A stretch of DNA of 64,000 nucleotides, from assembly GCA_905181625.1 (NCBI GenBank), contig CAJIYJ010000004.1, forward strand, positions 94,750 to 158,749, read 5' to 3'. Below, piece after piece: positions 63,150 to 64,000 of the stretch. This DNA comes from an uncultured Flavobacteriaceae bacterium (lineage in GTDB: Bacteria > Bacteroidota > Bacteroidia > Flavobacteriales > Flavobacteriaceae). The position numbers and the translations under genes were made by a program. Numbering within the stretch: position 1 is the first letter of the stretch; every line of letters begins with the position of its first letter. The notes under the pieces are model-generated. The model searched no databases. It worked only from the letters and a program-made list of their open reading frames with translations, and was not told where the DNA came from.

Positions 63150-63340
63150 TGATCAGGAAAGTCAGCAAGTCGAATCTGTTGATGCTGCTTTACAATATCA
63201 GGTAGATGGCCTTTTAGTTTCGGCCTCTCATTTGCCTGAATCTTTAGTTAAACGTGGTGCAGAGCTTGATAAACCAGTTGTTGTAGTTGGGCGCCGTACA
63301 CATCGGCTTGAATATAGTGCTATTTATTGTGAAAGAAAAC
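63060..63340 (+). pseudogene. Fragment of a LacI-type regulator, G+C-richer
   Basis: In the plus direction this piece reads DDPEQLELFRSVSSEAQKRGFHALILNID, AALQYQVDGLLVSASHLPES and KPVVVVGRRTHRLEYSAIYC, about 90 residues of the first ligand-binding subdomain of LacI regulators, of a type seen in gammaproteobacteria. Its codon use and higher G+C differ sharply from both flanks (which resume AT-rich sequence near 63340). No start, DNA-binding domain or end is present. It is a transferred scrap or a chimeric join. Confidence 0.75.
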
Positions 63341-63399
63341 AACAAATTATATATGTAAAATTTTCATTACCTTAAATTTAAATAAAAAATTAAGTTTTT

Positions 63400-64000
63400 A
63401 TGAAAAAGATATTATTTACTCTAACGCTTAGCTTATTAACTATTATTTTTCAGCCAAGAAAAAGAAAAAAGACTAGCACTTGTTATTGGAAATGCTAATT
63501 ATGATAAAGGAGAGCTAAAAAACCCTGTTAATGATGCTAAATTAATCGCAAAAGCACTAGACTCACTTGGGTTTGAGGTGTTAGAACATTACAACCTCAG
63601 CACCCAAAGAGATCTTAAAAATGCAATAAGAGAATTTGGAATCAAAAGAGACAGTGCTAATGTAGGTTTTGTATATTATGCCGGTCATGGTGTGCAAGTG
63701 AATAATGAAAACTACCTGCTTCCAACAAGATGAATAGTTTGCATCGCAAATAGATGTGATAGAATATGCTGTGAGTGTACAATCTATACTTAGATACTTA
63801 CAGAGTAAATCGAATCAAGTTAATATTCTTGTATTGGATGCTTGTAGAGACAATCCCTTTGAACTCTAATGGAATACAACACGCTCTTTAAAAGGAGATG
63901 GATTAGCAAAAATCCCCCCCCCTACTGGATCTCTAATAGCTTTTTCAACAGATGCAGGACAAACAGCTGCTGACGGAAAAGATATTAACAGTATTTACAC
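63400..64000 (+). pseudogene. Caspase-like (C14) protease, copy 2, partial and damaged
   Basis: Starts at ATG 63400 with a signal-peptide-like segment (KKILFTLTLSLLTIIF), then a one-base slip before QEKEKRLALVIGNANYDKGELKNP. The catalytic His is in YYAGHG (63686-63688) and Cys in LDACRDNPF (63843-63845). In-frame stops near 63730 and 63860 interrupt it, and the window ends at ADGKDINSIYT. It is a paralogue of copy 1 in the opposite orientation. Confidence 0.8.

Noticed and set aside
63034..63375. A gene of 113 residues on the plus strand
   Set aside because: It mixes AT-rich flank with a LacI fragment, has no domain start or end, and is treated as a fragment.
1..64000. tRNA, rRNA, riboswitch or CRISPR loci
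   Set aside because: No cloverleaf, rRNA-like stretch, known riboswitch core or short regular repeats could be recognised by eye in the intergenic spaces.

Overview
The window looks like a contig from a low-GC marine member of the Bacteroidota, most likely Flavobacteriales. The evidence is the fused lpxC-fabZ gene, a PorX-type response regulator with a PglZ domain, a type IX secretion sorting domain, SerA/SerC and TIGR02757 genes in flavobacterial form, and promoter boxes of the Bacteroidota type (TTG, then TAnnTTTG). Genes are tightly packed, TTG starts recur, and many convergent pairs share bases of their stop codons. I found no tRNA, rRNA or CRISPR array.

Positions 1-49225 are an intact core-genome stretch. 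First comes a minus-strand run lpxD, lpxC-fabZ, lpxA, efp, sucD, fabG (lipid A, fatty acid, translation and TCA functions). Next are porX, tsaE and a small membrane protein, then proline dehydrogenase, aroB, PEP carboxylase with an AsnC/Lrp regulator, an M14 peptidase facing an XRE regulator, topoisomerase IV (parC, parE), ychF, a ferredoxin, a LuxC-like reductase, serC-serA and msrA. After these come a CBM9/DUF5916 outer-membrane protein, a LolD-like ATPase, a dihydroorotase-like protein, hydrolases, a peroxiredoxin, endonuclease III, an ECF sigma factor and uvrA. A surface-glycan block follows (flippase, two glycosyltransferases, methyltransferase, YfhO protein), and the stretch ends with a GNAT gene and mnmE.

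Positions 49226-64000 are accessory DNA. The 3' end of mnmE carries an 18-bp sequence nearly identical to the attachment site that, as I recall it, Salmonella genomic island 1 uses in the same gene. It is followed by a frameshifted tyrosine recombinase and a small excisionase-like protein. Beyond that, a roughly 100-bp sequence occurs four times in the same orientation (about 51093, 52907, 57893 and 61381), each time just 3' of a minus-strand gene. The copies divide the region into modules: (1) a YheT-like hydrolase and two tiny genes; (2) a glycine-rich lipoprotein and a large broken BNR/PKD/T9SS protein; (3) a TonB-like protein, a PD-(D/E)XK protein and a DUF2779 protein with a Cas4-like nuclease signature; (4) MORN/YwqK repeats with two caspase-like genes in opposite orientations.

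Frameshifts and in-frame stops are common in the accessory half and absent from the core half. A fragment of a LacI-type regulator, visibly richer in G+C, interrupts the YwqK gene near 63060-63340. This could be real decay and rearrangement in an island, or poor assembly near a contig end; raw reads would decide. The repeat-bounded modules are the best candidate for something undescribed.
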